Positions 53,790-63,736 are shown, numbered from the stretch's first letter. The stretch: DNA of 64,000 nt from Vibrio sp. SNU_ST1 (GCF_030563405.1 NZ_CP130749.1:372001-436000); one strand, 5' to 3'. A program made the numbers and translations. Notes: generated from the sequence alone by a model not told the origin.

Positions 53790-54932
53790 TTAGCCTTCGA
53801 ACATTTCCATATATTCTTCGTAGCCTTCTTCAGCCAATTTATCTGCTGGGATAAAACGCATAGCGGCTGAGTTCATGCAGTAGCGTAAACCTGTTGGCTT
53901 TGGACCATCTTTAAAAACATGTCCTAGGTGAGAGTCGCCAAACTTACTGCGAACCTCTGTTCTCGGGTAAAGCAGTTTGTAGTCAGTGGTGGTTACCACA
54001 TAAGCTTCGCTGATTGGTTGAGTAAAGCTCGGCCAACCTGTACCTGATTTGTATTTGTCTTTTGAAGAGAACAAAGGCTCACCCGTTACGATATCAACGT
54101 AAATGCCTTCCTGCTTGTTGTCCCAGTACTTGTTGTCAAACGGGCGCTCTGTTGCGTCGTCTTGTGTGACATCGTATTGCAGTGAAGTTAGAGATGCTTT
54201 GATCTCGGCATCAGACGGTTTCACGTAGGTTTTAGCGTTGGCTGTCGCATTCTTACTGTCGATGATTTTTCGGATCGTTTTCGGGTTTTCTTTTCTATCA
54301 TCACCGAAGATTTTATCTAGGTATTGATCACGACCTGAAGCGTAGCGGTAGTAGTTATAACGAACCTTGCTCTTCTTGTAATAATCTTGATGGTATTCTT
54401 CTGCTGGCCAGAATTTTTCAAACTTAATCAGCTCTGTTTTTAGTGGCTTACCAAAGACCTGAGCTTTGTCTATTTCCATCATGAAGTTCTGAGCAACGTC
54501 TTTTTGCTCTTGGTTATGATAGAAAATAGCAGGTCGATATTGAGGACCTCTATCTACGAATGAGCCTTTATCATCGGTTGGGTCGATGTGTCTGAAGAAC
54601 TGATCAAGAACCTGTTCATAGCTAACGATATCTGGGTTATAAGTGACGTTGATCACTTCGATGTGTCCAGACTTACCCGAGGAAACTTGTTTGTAGGTTG
54701 GATTTTCTAATTCACCACCGGAATAACCAGAGATAACGTCGGTGACGCCGGTCAGTTTTTCTAGGTCGGATTCGGTACACCAAAAACAACCACCAGCCAG
54801 TGTCGCGATTTCACTTTTACCTGAATCCATCGCTTTATCCATTGTATTGGCAGTGCCAGTCTGGCTTACAAATAGCGAAGTCAGTGGTAGTGCAACCACG
54901 AGTGATACCAATATTTTAGATAATTTATTCAT
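53790..54932 (-). CDS. msrAB: Exported bifunctional methionine sulfoxide reductase MsrA-MsrB
   Basis: A 380-aa protein with a signal peptide ([21 protein letters not shown]). MsrA domain, about 40-200: [17 protein letters not shown] with catalytic Cys49, [27 protein letters not shown]. MsrB domain, about 240-378: [44 protein letters not shown] and [13 protein letters not shown] with catalytic Cys. Some canonical MsrB zinc Cys are absent. It repairs both sulfoxide forms in the periplasm. The usual reductant is a periplasmic thioredoxin-like partner, not seen here. Confidence 0.93.
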   Translation of the reverse strand: MNKLSKILVSLVVALPLTSLFVSQTGTANTMDKAMDSGKSEIATLAGGCFWCTESDLEKLTGVTDVISGYSGGELENPTYKQVSSGKSGHIEVINVTYNPDIVSYEQVLDQFFRHIDPTDDKGSFVDRGPQYRPAIFYHNQEQKDVAQNFMMEIDKAQVFGKPLKTELIKFEKFWPAEEYHQDYYKKSKVRYNYYRYASGRDQYLDKIFGDDRKENPKTIRKIIDSKNATANAKTYVKPSDAEIKASLTSLQYDVTQDDATERPFDNKYWDNKQEGIYVDIVTGEPLFSSKDKYKSGTGWPSFTQPISEAYVVTTTDYKLLYPRTEVRSKFGDSHLGHVFKDGPKPTGLRYCMNSAAMRFIPADKLAEEGYEEYMEMFEG

Positions 54933-55129
54933 AGATACCTCATCTTGACGTTTTTCTCATTCGATTTTGAATGTACGAATAGAGACAGGGTTTAGATGGA
55001 AAAAATTACACTATTCATGAAAAAAATATCTCAAACAGAAAATCTTGCTCATAAATGCTGCCAGTAGTAGGGTGTCCATTATTGATATAATAGATAATGA
55101 TGGCGGTTTCCGTACATCTAAGGAACAGC

Positions 55130-55528
55130 ATGCAAGCAGAAGTTAAATGGGTCGAAGGCTTTAAATTCCTAGGTCAATCTCAATCAGGTCACTCTGTCGT
55201 TATGGATGGTAGTGGCGGTGCTACCGCGCCAAGCCCTATGGAAATGGTGTTAATGGCTGCTGGTGGTTGTAGCTCTGTTGATGTGGTTGATGGCTTGAAA
55301 TCTGCAGGTCAGAACATCACCGGCTGCAATGCAAAACTTGAAACGACACGTCGTGACGCGGCACCAAAAATTTTCACTGTAATTAATATTCATTTTGAAG
55401 TATCTGGTGATGATCTTGACCCCGAGCTTGTAGCTAAGGTCTGTGCGGATTCATTAGAAAAGTACTGTTCAGTATGTTTAATGCTGGGTGCTGGCGTAGA
55501 GATGACCCACAGTTGGGAAATCGTCTAG
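55130..55528 (+). CDS. yhfA: OsmC-family protein (YhfA type)
   Basis: A 132-aa OsmC-fold protein closely like E. coli YhfA: MQAEVKWVEGFKFLGQS, APSPMEMVLMAAGGCSSVDV, RRDAAPKIFTVINIHF and EKYCSVCLMLG. The two Cys (CSSVD and YCSVC) fit a peroxide-reducing pair of the OsmC/Ohr fold, but YhfA activity is not established. An upstream in-frame ATG at 55097 lacks a ribosome site; AAGGA precedes ATG 55130. Divergent from msrAB, which also deals with oxidative damage. Confidence 0.9.
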   Translation: MQAEVKWVEGFKFLGQSQSGHSVVMDGSGGATAPSPMEMVLMAAGGCSSVDVVDGLKSAGQNITGCNAKLETTRRDAAPKIFTVINIHFEVSGDDLDPELVAKVCADSLEKYCSVCLMLGAGVEMTHSWEIV

Positions 55529-55613
55529 TCTCTGATTGTACAGTTTGGCGGTAGACTGACTTTTACGGCTTCTACTTATAGCTGACGGCATATGGGGAGA
55601 GCCAGATAAAGAA

Positions 55614-55645
55614 AAGGGCGGAGCACTTTCAAGTGCTCCGCCCTT
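55614..55645. terminator. Bidirectional terminator
   Basis: A 15-bp perfect stem (AAGGGCGGAGCACTT and complement) with a 2-base loop, TTATTATTT on one side and, on the other strand, TTCTTT. It separates the converging OsmC-type and OmpA-like genes. Confidence 0.92.
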
Positions 55646-55671
55646 ATTATTTAGGCCAAGGTAGAATGCTA

Positions 55672-56733
55672 TTATTCAGCCGTTTCTACGATAACTTCTT
55701 CCATTTGCGCTTTTTCTTGGTATTCGAAGCTTGGGATCGTTGCGTCAACACGACGGTTTTGCGCACGACCTTCAGCTGTAGCGTTTGATGCTACAGGGTT
55801 TTCTTCCCCTTCACCTGAAGCTGTAATGCGGTCCGCTTCAATGCCTTGCTCTTCAATGTATGCGGCTACAGCAGCAGCACGCTTCTTAGAGATCATCATG
55901 TTGTACTCTGCCGCACCTGTTGAATCCGTGTGACCAACAACATTAACTGATGATTGAGGGTGAGCTTGCAGAACTTCAACTAATGGCATTAATGCAGTTT
56001 TGCCTTCTGAAGATAATTCAGTGCTGTTTGTCTCAAACATACCTTGAGAGAAGCTTTCAGTTTTCGCTTTAGTAACCACAACTTCTTCTTCAACAACAAC
56101 GACTTCTGGTTCGGCAATTGGCTCTGCAGGAGCCTGTGTAACAACGACTGCAGAAGCGGCGGCTGCTGAAGCCGTTGTGTTACCTGTACCAAAGTTGTAG
56201 CTAAGGCCAACGGTAACAAGGTTAGAGTTTAAGTCTTGAACATAGTTGTCATCGAAATCATCGAAGTATTGGTATTCAACACGCAGTGCCCAGTCTTCTG
56301 CGAATTGCTTTTCAGCACCGATACCAAGAGACAATACTACGTCATCTTCGTCATCGTGCATGATGTAAGCAGGGCCAGCTTTGAAGAAGATATCAAATTT
56401 TTGTTGGATAGCGAGTCGATACATAGGGCTCAGAGAGATAGCGACGATTGAATCACTATATTGCTTCAAAGTTCCTGTGCTATTAAAGCTTGTATCGTAG
56501 TCTCCTAGGTAGTCTGCACTCAGTTCAAGAGCAAACTTGTCAGAAAAGTTGTAGCCACCGTAAAGGCCACCCGCTACAGAATCATCTTCGCATTTAACGC
56601 CATCGACACAGGCACTATCTAGCCAACCCATGCCCACTTTTGCACCAACATAAGTGGTTGCAGCAATAGAAGGAGCTGCCGCTAAGCCCGAAGCTGCGAC
56701 GACAGCACACATGATTTTAGAAAGTTTTTTCAT
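55672..56733 (-). CDS. OmpA-family outer-membrane protein
   Basis: A 353-aa protein: signal peptide (MKKLSKIMCAVVAASGLAAAPSIA), eight-stranded beta-barrel (about 26-180, ending VTVGLSYNFGTG), a proline/acidic linker (QAPAEPIAEPEVVVVEEEVVV, seen in parts) and a C-terminal OmpA peptidoglycan-binding domain with VVGHTDSTGAAEYN and NPVASNATAEGRAQNRRV. A Cys pair in the first loop (ACVDGVKC) may form a disulfide. It tethers the outer membrane to peptidoglycan. The acidic C-terminal tail (EKAQMEEVIVETAE) is extra. Confidence 0.92.
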   Translation of the reverse strand: MKKLSKIMCAVVAASGLAAAPSIAATTYVGAKVGMGWLDSACVDGVKCEDDSVAGGLYGGYNFSDKFALELSADYLGDYDTSFNSTGTLKQYSDSIVAISLSPMYRLAIQQKFDIFFKAGPAYIMHDDEDDVVLSLGIGAEKQFAEDWALRVEYQYFDDFDDNYVQDLNSNLVTVGLSYNFGTGNTTASAAAASAVVVTQAPAEPIAEPEVVVVEEEVVVTKAKTESFSQGMFETNSTELSSEGKTALMPLVEVLQAHPQSSVNVVGHTDSTGAAEYNMMISKKRAAAVAAYIEEQGIEADRITASGEGEENPVASNATAEGRAQNRRVDATIPSFEYQEKAQMEEVIVETAE

Positions 56734-56977
56734 AATCTTATCCTTGGATCAATTTTTATTGTTATCTGAACTGGCCTGGAAAGCGATAACTTACTGGCTA
56801 AGACACTGCGACCGTAAGTAAATCAAGGCGTTGATTCAGGTAGAACTTTTAAGGAACTACTAATATATTGTTAGTCTGATTGCGTATGATAGTCAATCGG
56901 ATTGTTGGTATTCATAGTTTTCAAGGCGCTATTTATAGCTTTTTTGTTGATCAATTGTTGTCTTAAATGTTGGAAAC

Positions 56978-57024
56978 GATGAAACCTCATATCATTTTAA
57001 GGTGATATGAGGTTTCATCTTTTT
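56978..57024. terminator. 17-bp hairpin downstream of phnX
   Basis: GATGAAACCTCATATCA (56978-56994) and its perfect complement (57003-57019) around an 8-base loop. A T5 run follows on the + strand. The nearest gene to end here is phnX on the - strand, where the tail is poor, so the active direction is unclear. The remaining 56734-57084 gap holds only the ompA-type promoter. Confidence 0.65.
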
Positions 57025-57084
57025 GTGTGCACGGATTATTTAGCTACATAGCCTGAGTTGTAGGATGGAGCGGGGGTGTCGCTG

Positions 57085-57903
57085 TTATGGGCGCTCACCG
57101 GCTAACAAACGTTTTTCAATGTCTGCAATGACACCCGGCAAATCTGCAATCGTATCGATTAGGTAGTGTGGTTTTGATTTGTTGAGCTTAACAGATGCTT
57201 TTTCGCGGGCAGCTTCGAGTGTTGCTTCATCCGCATCTAAGTATTCTTGGTAGGTTAAGCCGGCTTCGTTCCCTGATAATACAAGGCCTACCGTCCACAT
57301 ACCCGCATTGTGGCCCTCATCGATTCCCGGTGCTGCGTCGTCTACTTTTACACACGCAGCAACGCTAGTCACACCTAGGTCGATTACGTTTTTAAGTGCC
57401 ATAAATGGAGCAGGGCGGCCACCTTGAGGTAAGTCGTCAGTTGCAACTACGTTGTCAGGAAGATAACCGTAATCTGCTGCAGCTGGAATTAGCACATCCA
57501 TCACTTCACGTGGGTAACCAGAACAAGAGCCGATTTTTATGTTCTTTTCTTTTAGGTCATTTACCACTTCAATGGCGTTTAAAATTGGTGCTGCGTGGTC
57601 GGCTACTTTCGCTTTCTGAAGAGGCATGAATGCCGCGTAGATCGCATCAACGTCGTCACTTGTCATCGAGCGTCCGAATTGGGCATTCCAACGAGCGTCA
57701 ACAGCAGGGATTCGACCCACGGCTTGAATGTGATCCCATTTGCCGATCCCCATAGGTTCACGAGCTTCTGCTAAGTCGATGTCAAAGTCGAAACCTTGTC
57801 TGAATGCTTCAACGAAAATACTCGTTGGAGCAAACGATCCAAAATCAACGATAGTGCCAGCCCAGTCAAAGATAACCGCTTGGATAGGTGATGTTGTGTT
57901 CAT
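57085..57903 (-). CDS. phnX: Phosphonoacetaldehyde hydrolase (phosphonatase)
   Basis: A 272-aa HAD-fold enzyme. The catalytic motif is [10 protein letters not shown] (Asp13 nucleophile; the DWAGT form is specific to phosphonatase). The cap-domain Lys that forms a Schiff base with the aldehyde is Lys55 in [20 protein letters not shown] and [18 protein letters not shown] give HAD motifs II-IV. It splits phosphonoacetaldehyde to acetaldehyde and phosphate in the cytoplasm. It is the third gene of phnW-pbfA-phnX, 114 bp after pbfA. Confidence 0.96.
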   Translation of the reverse strand: MNTTSPIQAVIFDWAGTIVDFGSFAPTSIFVEAFRQGFDFDIDLAEAREPMGIGKWDHIQAVGRIPAVDARWNAQFGRSMTSDDVDAIYAAFMPLQKAKVADHAAPILNAIEVVNDLKEKNIKIGSCSGYPREVMDVLIPAAADYGYLPDNVVATDDLPQGGRPAPFMALKNVIDLGVTSVAACVKVDDAAPGIDEGHNAGMWTVGLVLSGNEAGLTYQEYLDADEATLEAAREKASVKLNKSKPHYLIDTIADLPGVIADIEKRLLAGERP

Positions 57904-58017
57904 AATAGTGTCCTATTTCTGTGTCACTACCAGTTCAAAAGTACTGGGGGACGAATGATTGCTTTAGGTTATTGGTTGATTGAAATTATTTCTTCAAGAC
58001 ATGTTTTAAAAGGTGGT

Positions 58018-59475
58018 TTAAAGGTACTCAAAGTCTTTGCAGACTTTTGCTATTGCGTTTTCGAAGACAGACAGAGCGACTGCTAGTTCGCTGCGGCTGA
58101 TGATCAATGGTGGGCTCAATTGAATCACGTTACCTTGTGACACCTTAAAGCTCAGACCATCGTTCAGACATTGGTAAAGTACTGCTTCTGCTTCATCGAA
58201 CGCTCGGGTTTTGGTGATATGGTCGGTGACCAACTCCACGCCCCAAAGCAGGCCGATGCCGCGAACGTCACCAATAACTGGGTATTTCTCTTTCATTTGA
58301 AGCAATTGTTCGCGCACGAATGCGCTGTCTGCTTGCACTTTTTCAAGTAGGTTTTCTTGCTCAATCACTTCCATGGTGGCAAGTGCTGCCGCGCAACCAA
58401 TAGGGCTCTTCTCATGGGTGTAATGACCCAGTGAAATTTGCGCTGCTGTGTTGTATTTGTCTTTGGTGACCATCGCCGCAATTGGAACTAAGCCGCCGCC
58501 AAAACCTTTACCGATACATAGGATGTCAGGTTCGATATCAAATGCTTGGTGAGTAAACCATTCGCCGCTACGACCCATACCGTTTGGAATATCATCAATG
58601 ATCAACATGACGTTGTGCTTATCACAGATCTCACGGATGCGTTTCCAATAAGCCTTACTTGGCACTTGAACGTCCGTATTACGAACCGCTTCGGCAATGA
58701 AGGCACCGATGCCACCTTCTTTTTCAATGACGTACTCAAGGTAATCGGCATAGTGCACATCACATGCAGTTTCATGGTCATCGCTTGCGCTATTCCCACT
58801 TAACGGAAAACTATCACGAAGCGAAAAAGAGTCACGAAGCGGAAAAGCACCACGATAAGAAACCGCTGGTGGAATACGCTCTACGCCTGCCAGTAAAGGC
58901 CCCATGCCTTCACGAAAACAAGCTTCACCGCCGACAGAGATTGCATCCAGTGACGCGCCGTGGAATGAATCCCATAGCGATACTACTTTGAAGTTGTTGG
59001 TGACATGTCGAGCCAACTTGAGTGCCATACCAATCACAGAGGTGCCACCGGGAGCAAACAACACGCGATTCAAATCACCACCGCAGATCTGTGTCAGCTT
59101 TTCAGCGCACTGAATGGCTGTTTCATTGGTAAAGCGACGCGGTGAAAACGGCAATGACGCCATTTGTTGAGTCACTTTATTAATGATGTGTGGGTAGCCA
59201 TAACCTAACTGATGAACATTGTTGCCGTGAAAGTCCATGTACTTCTTGCCAGTCGCATCTTGAATGTAGATGCCTTCTGCCGCTTTAAGTGTGTCTAGGC
59301 AAGGTGTTGACATTGCTTGATGAAGAAATACGTCAGAGTCACGTTTTAACATCGCTTGAGTCGCATCATCGTTTAGCGACTCGTTCCATTTCTCACGAGC
59401 TGGTGTGGTGTTCACATCGCCTTCGCTTCGAAAGTGTGTCGCCTTTAGAATTGGCTCTTGATTGGTCGTCGTCAT
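58018..59475 (-). CDS. pbfA: (R)-1-hydroxy-2-aminoethylphosphonate ammonia-lyase (PbfA-like, class III PLP enzyme)
   Basis: A 485-aa class III aminotransferase-fold protein with PLP Lys323 (DILCIGKGFGGG) and Asp294 (LIIDDIPNGMG). In phn clusters of vibrios this family is the PbfA lyase, which turns hydroxylated AEP into phosphonoacetaldehyde plus ammonia. The assignment here rests on its place between phnW and phnX and on the fold. Its ATG overlaps the phnW stop (TAATG). Residues about 208-227 carry a repeated RDSFxL insert from an 18-bp DNA repeat, not obviously part of the fold. Confidence 0.83.
   Translation of the reverse strand: MTTTNQEPILKATHFRSEGDVNTTPAREKWNESLNDDATQAMLKRDSDVFLHQAMSTPCLDTLKAAEGIYIQDATGKKYMDFHGNNVHQLGYGYPHIINKVTQQMASLPFSPRRFTNETAIQCAEKLTQICGGDLNRVLFAPGGTSVIGMALKLARHVTNNFKVVSLWDSFHGASLDAISVGGEACFREGMGPLLAGVERIPPAVSYRGAFPLRDSFSLRDSFPLSGNSASDDHETACDVHYADYLEYVIEKEGGIGAFIAEAVRNTDVQVPSKAYWKRIREICDKHNVMLIIDDIPNGMGRSGEWFTHQAFDIEPDILCIGKGFGGGLVPIAAMVTKDKYNTAAQISLGHYTHEKSPIGCAAALATMEVIEQENLLEKVQADSAFVREQLLQMKEKYPVIGDVRGIGLLWGVELVTDHITKTRAFDEAEAVLYQCLNDGLSFKVSQGNVIQLSPPLIISRSELAVALSVFENAIAKVCKDFEYL
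58804..58857. repeat. 18-bp tandem repeat inside pbfA, 3 units
   Basis: Three 18-bp units, typified by CGGAAAAGCACCACGATA and CGAAAAAGAGTCACGAAG, encode six-residue steps (RGAFPL, RDSFSL, RDSFPL) on the - strand. The unit length keeps the frame. The outer units are diverged and the middle two most alike. Confidence 0.8.
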
Positions 59476-60578
59476 TATTTAATGTCCCAGTACATTGCGT
59501 TTTTCACTGCGCCAATGAGGGCTTCAATGTCGGAAGGGTAAACTTCACCAATGTTACCGATTCGAAAGCAGTCTGCGTTTGAAACCTTGCCCGGATAAAT
59601 CACAAACCCTTGTTCTTTCAAACGGTCATAGAATTCCTTGAATTGGTAATCACTATGAGTTGGAGAATAGAAAGAGGTGATGATAGGTGAATGAAGATCA
59701 TCATTAAGCAGTGGTTCAAAGCCAAGAGAGCGCATACCTGTAACCAATGTGGTTTGGTTGGTTTGGTAGCGATTGTGACGAGCTTCGATACCACCTTCTT
59801 CCTCCAATTCAAGTAGAGCTTGGTAGAAAGCGCGCACCGTATGAGTCGGAGACGTGAAACGCCATTTACCATGGTTGCTTTCCATGCAGTGCCATTGGTC
59901 AAACAGGTCAAGGCTTAATGAGCGAGCTTGGCCTTTGCACTTCTCTAGCTCTGACTGCTTAGCAATAACAAAGCCGAACCCCGGTACACCTTGAATGCAT
60001 TTGTTGGCTGAGCTGATCATGTAATCGATACCTAATTCAGCAATATCCATAGGGATACCACCAAAGCTCGACATCGCATCAAGAATGACGGTTTTGTTAT
60101 GCTGCTTTGCCAATTTGGCGATGTCTTCAATCGGATTCAACATACCGGTGGTGGTTTCACAATGCACAATTGCAACATGAGTAATGTCTGAATCCATGGC
60201 CAATGTCGTTTCCATTTCGTTCAAGTCAGGCTGTGATGTTTCACCTGGGGAAACGACATGGCATGGAATGTTTAAATATTCTGCGATTTGAGCAATACGA
60301 GCACCATACGCACCGTTATCAACAACAAGAAGCTTGCCGCTTTTAGAGATAACGCTACCGATTGTTGCCTCAACGGAAGCGGTGCCGCTACCTTGCATTA
60401 ATACGCTCGTATAACCCGTCTGCTCAGTCGCCAAAGTCACTAGCTTGCTACGAATCACTTCTACAACGTCTTTGTTGTATTCATCATCCCATGTACACCA
60501 GTCTTTTAGCATCGCTTGGCGAACGGTTTCGGAAGTAGATAGAGGACCCGGTGTCAGTAGTAAGTATTCGTTTCTCAT
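59475..60578 (-). CDS. phnW: 2-aminoethylphosphonate:pyruvate transaminase
   Basis: A 367-aa fold-type I PLP aminotransferase, the usual PhnW length. It starts [20 protein letters not shown], with [29 protein letters not shown], Asp168 in [11 protein letters not shown] and PLP Lys193 in [14 protein letters not shown]. It transfers the AEP amino group to pyruvate, giving phosphonoacetaldehyde and alanine. The frame opens earlier (60665), but this start fits the family and has GAG upstream. First gene of the - strand operon. Confidence 0.96.
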   Translation of the reverse strand: MRNEYLLLTPGPLSTSETVRQAMLKDWCTWDDEYNKDVVEVIRSKLVTLATEQTGYTSVLMQGSGTASVEATIGSVISKSGKLLVVDNGAYGARIAQIAEYLNIPCHVVSPGETSQPDLNEMETTLAMDSDITHVAIVHCETTTGMLNPIEDIAKLAKQHNKTVILDAMSSFGGIPMDIAELGIDYMISSANKCIQGVPGFGFVIAKQSELEKCKGQARSLSLDLFDQWHCMESNHGKWRFTSPTHTVRAFYQALLELEEEGGIEARHNRYQTNQTTLVTGMRSLGFEPLLNDDLHSPIITSFYSPTHSDYQFKEFYDRLKEQGFVIYPGKVSNADCFRIGNIGEVYPSDIEALIGAVKNAMYWDIK

Positions 60579-60603
60579 GCTCAATTCTCGTGATTTCTTG
60601 TTT

Positions 60604-60615
60604 TGGACTATACCA
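60604..60615. promoter_or_regulatory. Candidate operator upstream of phnW
   Basis: TGGACTATACCA, 26 bp before the phnW ATG, matches the palindrome TGGTATATACCA (seen before phnT) at 10 of 12 positions. Likely bound by a GntR/HutC-type PhnR regulator. Confidence 0.5.
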
Positions 60616-60791
60616 ATATTCACGGTTACTTTAACAACCAATTTAAACGGTCGTAAATAGCCCAAACATCATTTTCATAAAAGCTTCATATTCAAATGCG
60701 TCGCTTGTCTTGAGAAAGTTTTCGATCTTGAAACTGCCATTTTTTGTTCATTTAACCGTCACAAAAGTCGATTAGGTTAGTACTCGCCATC

Positions 60792-60803
60792 TGGTGCATA
60801 CCA
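60792..60803. promoter_or_regulatory. Candidate operator in the phnW-phnS divergent region
   Basis: TGGTGCATACCA has perfect TGGT/ACCA arms and matches the phnT site at 10 of 12 positions. It is nested in a larger dyad: TTAGGTTAGTAC near 60771 and GTACTAACAACCTAA near 60816. It lies 130 bp from the phnS ATG and about 215 bp from phnW. Confidence 0.55.
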
Positions 60804-60932
60804 ATGCAAAGGTATGTACTAACAACCTAAATGAATTTATGGATATAGGCGCCTCTTGATGGGGCTTCTAGCTTTAACAATTTTAACCTTGGCAACTTCT
60901 CACTTTAGAGTTGAGCCTGACTGGAGAAAATG

Positions 60933-61940
60933 ATGAAAAACCGTTTTATGAAAGGATCACTTGCAGCATTAGTTACTCTATTAGCTGGTAATGCTTATGC
61001 AGCACAGGAAGTGACGGTTTACACCGCTTTTGAAACTGACATTTTAGCGAAATACAAAAACGCATTTGAAAGTGAAAACCCAGACATCAACATCCAATGG
61101 GTTCGTGATTCTACCGGGATCATGACGGCAAAATTATTAGCTGAGAAAAACAACCCTCGTGCAGAAGTGGTGTGGGGTCTTGCGGGTTCTTCTATGGCTT
61201 TGCTTAAAGAAGAGGGCATTCTCAAGCCTTACACTCCTCAAGGTGTAGAAGCGCTGCGTGCAAATCTTAACGACCCGCAATCCACTCAGGCTTGGTATGG
61301 CAATGACGCATTTTTCAATGCAGTTTGTTTTAACGAAATGGTTGCTAAGCAACTTAACTTACCTGCACCTAAATCTTGGGATGACCTAACGAAGCCTATC
61401 TACAAAGGTCACATTGCGATGCCAAATCCGGCGTCTTCTGGTACGGGCTACATGCAGGTTTCGGCTTGGTTACAAAACATGGGTGAAGACCAAGGTTGGA
61501 ACTACATGCAGAAGCTAGATCAAAACATTGCTCATTACACGCACTCCGGTTCGAAGCCATGTGTTCAAGCGGGTATGGGTGAAGTGGCTATCGGTATTTC
61601 TATGGCGAGCCGCGGTGCGAAGCTGAAAACTCAAGGTGCGCCACTTTCTGTGATTACGCCTGAAGGTATCGGTTGGGAATCTGAAGCGGTAGGTCTTGTT
61701 AAGCCTTCGGATGCAGCGCAACGTGTTATCGATTGGTCTATCTCTAAAGCAGCGAATGAACTTTACATCGAAATGTACCCAGTTGTTGGCCACCAAGATG
61801 TAACAGGCAAAGCAGAGAACTTTCCGAACGTAGAGAAGAACATGGCGAAAATGGACTTCGCTCGCATGGGCAGCGAACGTGCAGATGTTCTGAAAACTTG
61901 GTCTGAGAAGTTTGACGCTAAATCAGAGCCAAAATCTTAA
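60933..61940 (+). CDS. phnS: 2-aminoethylphosphonate ABC transporter substrate-binding protein
   Basis: A 335-aa periplasmic binding protein with a signal peptide (MKNRFMKGSLAALVTLLAGNAYA). It belongs to the Fbp/PhnS-like class of iron/AEP/polyamine binders: VTVYTAFETDILAKYKNAFE, WVRDSTGIMTAKLLAEKNNP, VVWGLAGSSM and FNAVCFNEMVAKQLNLPAP. Context fixes AEP as the likely ligand. Of two adjacent ATGs, 60933 has better spacing to GGAG. A terminator follows, which would lower expression of the genes beyond. Confidence 0.9.
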   Translation: MKNRFMKGSLAALVTLLAGNAYAAQEVTVYTAFETDILAKYKNAFESENPDINIQWVRDSTGIMTAKLLAEKNNPRAEVVWGLAGSSMALLKEEGILKPYTPQGVEALRANLNDPQSTQAWYGNDAFFNAVCFNEMVAKQLNLPAPKSWDDLTKPIYKGHIAMPNPASSGTGYMQVSAWLQNMGEDQGWNYMQKLDQNIAHYTHSGSKPCVQAGMGEVAIGISMASRGAKLKTQGAPLSVITPEGIGWESEAVGLVKPSDAAQRVIDWSISKAANELYIEMYPVVGHQDVTGKAENFPNVEKNMAKMDFARMGSERADVLKTWSEKFDAKSEPKS

Positions 61941-62028
61941 TCTGCTGAGCTAGTTAGTTTATTGGCTACTTGGTTCATTAGGCATTTAGTCCATTAAATA
62001 TGCAGCCCACTAGAAGTAAGAAATCAGC

Positions 62029-62055
62029 AAAGGAAGGCTTCGGTCTTCCTTTTTT
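62029..62055 (+). terminator. Terminator with TTCG tetraloop after phnS
   Basis: AAAGGAAGGC-TTCG-GTCTTCCTTT (10-bp stem with one G-U pair) followed by T3. It is a strong intrinsic terminator between phnS and the FAD oxidoreductase gene, as often seen after abundant binding-protein genes. Confidence 0.93.
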
Positions 62056-62092
62056 AGTTTTACGCCTTTAGGTTTTAAGTAAGGTACAACAA

Positions 62093-63514
62093 ATGACAAA
62101 GCATTACTCATATTGGTTCAAGCAAGCATTGGAACAGGAATTTGGCGGCATCAATGCGGGACTAGATTCGGCTAAGCCGCTTCAAAAAGACGTTAACTGT
62201 GATATCGCCATTGTCGGCGGTGGTTACACTGGTTTATGGACGGCGATTTTCATCAAACAACAACAGCCTCAAAAGCACGTTGTGGTGATTGAAAAAGGTT
62301 TGTGCGGCAGCGGTGCTTCTGGCGCGAACGGCGGGTGTATGCTGACGTGGTCGACAAAGTATCCAACGTTGAAAAAGCTCTATGGAAAAGAACAAGCGAA
62401 ATGGCTGGTTAAGGAGTCTGAAAAGGTCATTTACGAGATCGAAGCTTTCTGTAACGAACACAACATCGACGCGCATCTGTATCGCAGCGGTACTTATTAC
62501 ACGGCGACTAATCAAGCTCAAAAGGGTGGAATGGATCCTGTTGTGAATGAATTGGTCAAGCAGGGCATAAATAGCTGGAAGAAGTGCGATCAGTCATTGC
62601 CTGATAAAGCCGGTTCAGACCGTCATATTGAAGGTTATTACTCGGAAGCCGCAGGCAGTGTGCAACCGGCTTTATTAGCGAGAGGCTTACGCCGAGTTGC
62701 GATCGAATTGGGTGTCGAAATTTACGAAAATACAGAAATGACTTCTCTTGATTACGGATCACCAGCTCGCGTCCAAACCAAGGGTGGGACGATAACTTCC
62801 GATAAAGTGATCTTAGCGCTCAATGCATGGATGCTCGATCACTTTAAAGAGTTCAAACGCAGCATTGTGGTTGTCTCGTCTGACATGGTAGTGACTAAGC
62901 CTATTCCAGAAAAACTCAAGCAGTTTGGTCCCGAAAAAGGAGTGGCGGTAGTGGACTCACGCATCTTTGTTCATTACTACCGTGACACTGAAGATGGACG
63001 ACTCATGTTGGGCAAAGGCGGCAATAAATTCTCGTTTGCGAATCAGGTTGAAAGCATGTTTAACCAAACGACTAACTACCTACCGATTCTCAATCAATCT
63101 TTCCAGAAATTGTTCCCTAAACTGAAGCAGAATGAATTCGATTACAACTGGTCGGGCGGTTCAGATCGTTCGGTCACAGGATTGCCATTTTTTGGTAATC
63201 TAAAAGGCCAAAACAACATCTATTATGGGCTCGGTTACTCAGGTAATGGTGTGGCTCAAACTCGTATGGGCGGAAAGATTTTGTCTTCAATGGTGTTAGG
63301 AGATGATAACGAATGGACACGTAGTGGCTTAATTAGCGGTCCACGAGGCTATTTCCCACCAGAGCCATTTCGTTGGGTTGGCGCAATGATGGTTAGAGAT
63401 GCTGTTCGAAGAAAAGAGAACGCGGAAGATTCTGGTAACACGCCATTGTGGCTCGATAAGCAATTGGCAAAGCTCGCGGGTGCGGCAGGCAAAGCCGACA
63501 AGGTTGAATCATAA
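62093..63514 (+). CDS. FAD-dependent oxidoreductase of the phosphonate locus
   Basis: A 473-aa DAO-type flavoprotein. The dinucleotide-binding motif is DIAIVGGGYTGLWTAIFI (about 37-54), with VVVIEKGLCGSGASGANGGCML following, and a C-terminal GYSGNGVAQTRMGGK. Enzymes of this type in AEP clusters oxidise amine groups of AEP or N-methyl-AEP, giving phosphonoacetaldehyde. That substrate is inference from place, between phnS and phnT; membership of a named subgroup (such as PbfC or PbfD) cannot be settled by eye. Confidence 0.8.
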   Translation: MTKHYSYWFKQALEQEFGGINAGLDSAKPLQKDVNCDIAIVGGGYTGLWTAIFIKQQQPQKHVVVIEKGLCGSGASGANGGCMLTWSTKYPTLKKLYGKEQAKWLVKESEKVIYEIEAFCNEHNIDAHLYRSGTYYTATNQAQKGGMDPVVNELVKQGINSWKKCDQSLPDKAGSDRHIEGYYSEAAGSVQPALLARGLRRVAIELGVEIYENTEMTSLDYGSPARVQTKGGTITSDKVILALNAWMLDHFKEFKRSIVVVSSDMVVTKPIPEKLKQFGPEKGVAVVDSRIFVHYYRDTEDGRLMLGKGGNKFSFANQVESMFNQTTNYLPILNQSFQKLFPKLKQNEFDYNWSGGSDRSVTGLPFFGNLKGQNNIYYGLGYSGNGVAQTRMGGKILSSMVLGDDNEWTRSGLISGPRGYFPPEPFRWVGAMMVRDAVRRKENAEDSGNTPLWLDKQLAKLAGAAGKADKVES

Positions 63515-63550
63515 ATTGATTTAAGGTTCAAATTAGAGGTATACACTTAG

Positions 63551-63590
63551 GCTCTCAGTGACTTATGGGCTAGTCATTGAGGGCTTTCTT
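63551..63590 (+). terminator. Terminator after the FAD oxidoreductase gene
   Basis: GCTCTCAGTGACT (63551-63563) pairs with AGTCATTGAGGGC (63572-63584), 13 bp with two G-U pairs, followed by TTTCTT. Confidence 0.8.
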
Positions 63591-63706
63591 AATTCACTTT
63601 CAAAGCCGAACAAATAGCAATCTTTAATGCTTATTATTTCTGCAATATAACTGTCATTTATCTTCTATAAATTTGTCACTCAACTGCAATATTCAAAGTT
63701 TAAGTT

Positions 63707-63718
63707 TGGTATATACCA
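63707..63718. promoter_or_regulatory. Candidate operator upstream of phnT (perfect palindrome)
   Basis: TGGTATATACCA is a perfect 12-bp palindrome 18 bp before the phnT ATG. GntR/HutC-type regulators favour sites of this form (GT-N-TA-TAC core). It is the best of three related sites in the phn locus. Confidence 0.65.
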
Positions 63719-63736
63719 TTTAAAGAGTGCTGTAGT

